A DNA stretch of 8,270 nucleotides, from assembly GCA_028825055.1 (NCBI GenBank), contig JAPKAW010000073.1, positions 1 through 8,270 of the forward strand, read 5' to 3'. Below the pieces are notes generated by a model, which was given only the letters and a program-made list of their open reading frames with translations, had not been told where the DNA came from and made no database searches. The position numbers and the translations under genes are program-made. Below, piece after piece: positions 6,701-8,270 of the stretch. Position 1 is the first letter of the stretch. Every line of letters starts with the position of its first letter. Source of the DNA: Flavobacteriales bacterium (GTDB taxonomy: Bacteria; Bacteroidota; Bacteroidia; Flavobacteriales_D; Sanyastnellaceae).

Positions 6701-7552
6701 TTAACGAAGACAAGCCCAACAAACAGATTTCCCAACCTTCTGACCCACTCCTCGAATGCCCTGTAAGCACACCTTCACAGCTGAAAGGTTGAGCGATATT
6801 GTAGTTGACACAGCGGTCACTTGTTGAGACCAAACAAGGCGGCCTTGAACATCAAAAACTCCAATTACCTGATGAGCGGGGCTGTATCTATTCAATTTGG
6901 ACAAAGTCACCTCCAAGATTGGGATACACGGACCAGACTTTAGTGACCTCCACATGAATGCACACAGCACACGCTTTAACGGGAATGGGGTTCTCTTCGA
7001 TCGGGGCACCACTGGTCAAGTCTTGGCCTTCAAATGCTCCATGATCCGTGGGGTAGCGATACGCCCGAAAGGTATTGTTCTGGTTCACTTCCATCGTGGA
7101 TCCTTTGTTAACTGGAAAACCTCCGATTAGAGGCATCTTGTATTACCAAGTCCGCGTCCCACCCGAACTATTTTCGAGTAGCTCTCCAGTTCTTCGAGAA
7201 CAAATCAAATACGACTGATCGCCGAACAATTGGAACGAACTTAATCCGGTACTATTCAATCACTCCTCCGTATACGTCCAAGAGAAATCCTCGGGGCCCC
7301 AGGTGTCTGACGCGGATCAAAATCTTGAACCAAATGCTCCCATGCCGTGCAATCCCAAACAATTTCCGGACTGCCATCGGCGGTGGGTTCCAACTCAATG
7401 ATTCTGTAACTCCAAATCACCCCGTCTTGCAAGTGCATAGAGTAGTTCAGGGTTGTACACGAGTGTTCCCGCTGTTTGAGCATGAGCTACACACAACAGA
7501 GGCAGCACAATAAAAAAACGGCTTAGAATCCCGACCGCAGGATGTTTTTCAT
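6701..7552 (-). pseudogene. Decayed arylsulfotransferase-family gene with T9SS sorting domain
   Basis: Minus-strand remnants appear in the correct family order but in alternating frames. ATG 7552 gives 'MKNILRSGF', then a frame change. Next comes the signal-peptide core 'FFIVLPLLCVAHAQTAGT' and 'LVYNPELLY' (about 7530-7445). After another frame change, 'DGVIWSYRIIELEPTADGS' and 'IVWDCTAWEHLVQDFDP' span about 7425-7310. From about 7316 to 6888 one frame reads 'WGPEDFSWTYTEE', TGA stop (7262-7260), 'STGLSSFQLFGDQSYLICS', TAA stop (7145-7143), 'YKMPLIGGFPVNKGSTMEV', 'FRAYRYPTDHGAFEGQDLT' and 'SVYPNLGGDFVQIE', then TAG. The last piece, in a shifted frame, is the T9SS-type 'RYSPAHQVIGVFDVQGRLVW', ending at 6701. 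Known relatives have roughly a hundred residues more between the NPEL and DGV segments and again before GPEDF, so two internal deletions are inferred. It faces the intact arylsulfotransferase-like gene tail to tail but appears to belong to another subgroup. Confidence 0.85.
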
Positions 7553-7574
7553 GCCATCCATTTGAATCATCTTC

Positions 7575-7582
7575 CAAAACTA
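7575..7582 (-). promoter_or_regulatory. Candidate Bacteroidota -7 promoter element of the decayed gene
   Basis: The minus strand reads TAGTTTTG at 7582-7575, an exact match to the Bacteroidota -7 consensus TAnnTTTG. It lies 22 nt upstream of ATG 7552, which fits a short leader and supports that ATG as the ancestral start. No TTG sits at the usual -33 distance, so the call is weak. Confidence 0.3.
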
Positions 7583-7602
7583 ATGACCCTTAGATTCTGA
7601 TA

Positions 7603-7618
7603 AAGTTGCATACAACTT
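7603..7618. promoter_or_regulatory. Inverted repeat in the divergent intergenic region, possible operator
   Basis: AAGTTG (7603-7608) and CAACTT (7613-7618) form a perfect 6-bp palindrome around CATA. It sits 41 nt before the ATG of the Lon-domain gene and upstream of the decayed minus-strand gene. The left arm overlaps TAAAGTTG (7601-7608), one mismatch from the Bacteroidota -7 consensus on the plus strand. It could be a regulator site or chance. No T-tract follows. Confidence 0.25.
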
Positions 7619-7659
7619 CGACAAAATGAACTGAATGCGTTGTGAGATGTTCCTAAAGC

Positions 7660-8265
7660 ATGAGGAGTTTTGAAGATTTCCCGTTATTTCCGCTGTCCAT
7701 CTTTCCTGTCCCAGGTCAACAAACTGGTTTGCACATCTTTGAATCACGGTATCGGCTTCTTTTTGACCAGCTTGAATCCATGGAACTCGTGGAATTCGGC
7801 ATACCCTTTTCCTTAAATGGCAAGCTTTCCGGATTTGGAAGTGTGTCTCGATTATTCGCCTCCGGTGAAAAAGATGAAAATGGACATCGGGATGTTATGA
7901 TCCAATCGACTGACTTGTTTCGACTCAAGCGCTTCGATTCAAATTCAAAAAACCCTTCACTTCCTTATCCTACAGGAGCAATTGAGCGGATTCGTGATTG
8001 GGAAGAATGGCAGGTTCAAGGGAGTGCATTGGAGGACTGGACACAGATGCAGACGTTGCAAGCACAGACTAAAGAGCCCGTCAAATCCATGATCTCTGTC
8101 ATCGAGGTTCTCCAAGAGTTGACTCCAGAAGGCGCTCAAGTGAATCAAATCGTATCCGATTTGGCCGCAGGAAAGCACCCTTCACGTTTGAATGCGATGC
8201 TGCGTTTTGCCCGTCTTGTGATGGAACAAGAAGTCCAAATCAAGCGCGGGTATTTTCCCAATTGA
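7660..8265 (+). CDS. Stand-alone Lon substrate-binding (LON N-terminal) domain protein
   Basis: A 201-residue protein. Residues 7-35 ('FPLFPLSIFPVPGQQTGLHI', then 'FESRYRLLF') match the start of the Lon protease N-terminal substrate-binding domain, where 'LPLFPL...PG...PLHIFE.RYR' is the hallmark. The rest includes the beta-rich region ('GFGSVSRLF', 58-66) and a helical C-terminus. There is no Walker A/B ATPase motif and no Ser-Lys protease dyad, so this is not Lon itself. Such small stand-alone proteins are widespread; their function is poorly known and is usually guessed to be substrate recognition or protein quality control in the cytoplasm. ATG 7660 leaves a 5' region of about 100 nt to the decayed divergent gene, so it probably has its own promoter. 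It is complete, ending five bases before the window edge. Confidence 0.85.
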   Translation: MRSFEDFPLFPLSIFPVPGQQTGLHIFESRYRLLFDQLESMELVEFGIPFSLNGKLSGFGSVSRLFASGEKDENGHRDVMIQSTDLFRLKRFDSNSKNPSLPYPTGAIERIRDWEEWQVQGSALEDWTQMQTLQAQTKEPVKSMISVIEVLQELTPEGAQVNQIVSDLAAGKHPSRLNAMLRFARLVMEQEVQIKRGYFPN

Positions 8266-8270
8266 AGCCG

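Noticed and set aside
6686..6702. AATCTA/TAGATT inverted repeat just after the secreted-protein gene, as a bidirectional terminator
   Set aside because: The stem is only 6 bp, mostly A/T, and no T-tract follows on either strand, so it is too weak to call an intrinsic terminator.
6897..7130. A plus-strand 77-residue reading frame
   Set aside because: It is the antisense shadow of the decayed minus-strand gene and has no recognisable domain, signal or start context of its own.
7395..7577. A small secreted minus-strand protein starting at TTG 7577 with a signal-peptide-like core
   Set aside because: It carries the start of the arylsulfotransferase family ('AQTAGTLVYNPELLY') and then runs into an unrelated shifted frame. 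The TTG lies inside a promoter-like -7 element, so it is a pseudogene fragment.
7660..8265. An N-terminal fragment of a full Lon protease
   Set aside because: The frame ends at a normal stop at 201 residues, a usual length for stand-alone LON-domain proteins, and no ATPase sequence follows within the few bases left.

Overview
The window looks like chromosomal DNA from a member of the Bacteroidota, probably an environmental (marine-type) Flavobacteriales relative. Four things suggest this. Type IX secretion (T9SS)-style C-terminal sorting domains occur on one intact and one decayed secreted protein. A 'GCMDSDACNFNPAAN' plus 'YDCDG' segment, typical of large secreted proteins in that order, is present. 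No clear Shine-Dalgarno sites precede the genes. A sulfite exporter/persulfide dioxygenase pair of a kind common in the phylum is present. The taxonomic call is inferred from these traits, not from a marker gene.

Layout: bases 1-6675 hold six plus-strand genes separated by -4 to +20 nt, so they could form one transcript. They are (1) the C-terminal part of a GT-B glycosyltransferase cut by the window edge, (2) a second complete glycosyltransferase that starts on a TTG overlapping the previous stop, (3) an isopenicillin-N-synthase-type 2-oxoglutarate/Fe(II) oxygenase, (4) a TauE/SafE-family membrane exporter, (5) a CstB-like fusion of persulfide dioxygenase, inactive-looking rhodanese and active-looking rhodanese, and (6) a secreted arylsulfotransferase-like beta-propeller protein with thrombospondin type-3-like calcium repeats and a T9SS-like tail. 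On the minus strand, 6701-7552 is a badly decayed gene for a second arylsulfotransferase-family T9SS protein. It carries several frame changes, at least two in-frame stops and, by comparison with remembered relatives, at least two large internal deletions. The plus strand resumes at 7660 with a stand-alone Lon-substrate-binding-domain protein.

How they may work together: the clearest functional unit is genes 4 and 5. The fusion enzyme would oxidise low-molecular-weight persulfides derived from sulfide to sulfite and/or thiosulfate, and the TauE-type carrier would export the sulfite or a related anion. This parallels the staphylococcal cst sulfide-detoxification operon, but no regulator or sulfide:quinone oxidoreductase is visible here. 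The glycosyltransferases belong to a polysaccharide or surface-glycan region that continues upstream. The arylsulfotransferase-like proteins add a possible sulfur-group-transfer theme outside the cytoplasm, but a direct link to the persulfide module is speculation.

No tRNA, rRNA, CRISPR array, insertion sequence or convincing intrinsic terminator was seen. No gene-free stretch exceeds 300 bases once the pseudogene is recognised. I did not find a clearly new system. The most noteworthy items are the pseudogene hidden in apparent intergenic sequence, the sulfur module, and a 9-bp perfect hairpin inside the persulfide dioxygenase gene.
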